Source of the DNA: an uncultured Collinsella sp.
Lineage (GTDB): Bacteria; Actinomycetota; Coriobacteriia; Coriobacteriales; Coriobacteriaceae
Direction: 5' to 3'
Length of the DNA stretch: 13,316 nt
Assembly (NCBI GenBank): GCA_900547505.1
Contig: URGY01000034.1
Location: 1 to 13,316, forward strand
Part shown: piece after piece, positions 13,270 to 13,316 of the stretch
How positions within the stretch are numbered: position 1 is the first letter of the stretch
Layout: each line of letters starts with the position of its first letter
Notes under the pieces: generated by a model
What the model was told of the DNA's origin: nothing
Seen by the model: only the letters and a program-made list of their open reading frames with translations
Database searches by the model: none
Position numbers and translations under genes: made by a program

Positions 13270-13316
13270 CTGTCTCTTATACACATCTCCGAGCCCACGA
13301 GACTACGCTGCATCTC
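13270..13316 (-). other. Illumina Nextera i7 adapter (not genomic), inverted copy
   Basis: This is the exact reverse complement of bases 1-47: mosaic end CTGTCTCTTATACACATCT (13270-13288), adapter CCGAGCCCACGAGAC (13289-13303), index TACGCTGC (13304-13311, Nextera N721) and ATCTC. Genomic sequence ends at 13269. The 47-base terminal inverted repeat is a library artefact, not a phage or transposon end. Confidence 0.98.

Noticed and set aside
1..13316. Terminal inverted repeats of a phage, transposon or linear plasmid
   Set aside because: Both termini are exact Nextera i7 adapter with index and Tn5 mosaic end.

Overview
The window is a complete short-read contig from a GC-rich genome. Densely packed genes, Actinobacteria-like ribosomal proteins, and intergenic gaps full of short GTCCC-type repeats suggest a gut Coriobacteriia member, most likely Collinsella or a close relative. 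That placement is inference. Bases 1-47 and 13270-13316 are not genomic. They are the same Illumina Nextera i7 adapter (with index and Tn5 mosaic end) in opposite orientations, so real sequence runs from 48 to 13269.

Left part, + strand (48-2265): the 3' part of a U32-family protein of the RlhA/DUF3656 type, then an RluA-family pseudouridine synthase 15 bases downstream. Both families act on RNA, so this looks like an RNA-modification operon. Next comes a gap (2266-2650) with six copies of a 15-base motif in strictly alternating orientation, one every 40-41 bases, closed by a bidirectional terminator.

Middle left, - strand (2651-4480): a Gfo/Idh/MocA oxidoreductase followed 3 bases later by a DeoR-family repressor, a typical sugar or polyol catabolic pair. 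The 594-base gap upstream (4481-5074) holds candidate operators, a 22-base perfect inverted repeat, a 27-base-period tandem repeat and the terminator of the ribosomal operon.

Centre, - strand (5075-10863): twelve ribosomal protein genes in the order rplC-rplD-rplW-rplB-rpsS-rplV-rpsC-rplP-rpmC-rpsQ-rplN-rplX. They are mostly coupled by short gaps or 1-base overlaps. The cluster is cut at both ends compared with the usual S10-spc arrangement: no rpsJ lies upstream of rplC, and the run ends after rplX with a strong terminator instead of continuing into rplE. Three wide gaps (before rplC, between rplW and rplB, between rpsQ and rplN) hold hairpins. The first two share a 26-base element.

Right part, - strand (11313-13133): a cation diffusion facilitator with an MntE-like metal site, then a histidine-phosphatase (phosphoglycerate-mutase-like) gene. 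A 35-base perfect inverted repeat lies between the phosphatase gene and the ribosomal leader. A terminator at 13213-13245 ends a transcript entering from beyond the right edge. No RNA gene, CRISPR array, transposase or phage gene was seen.
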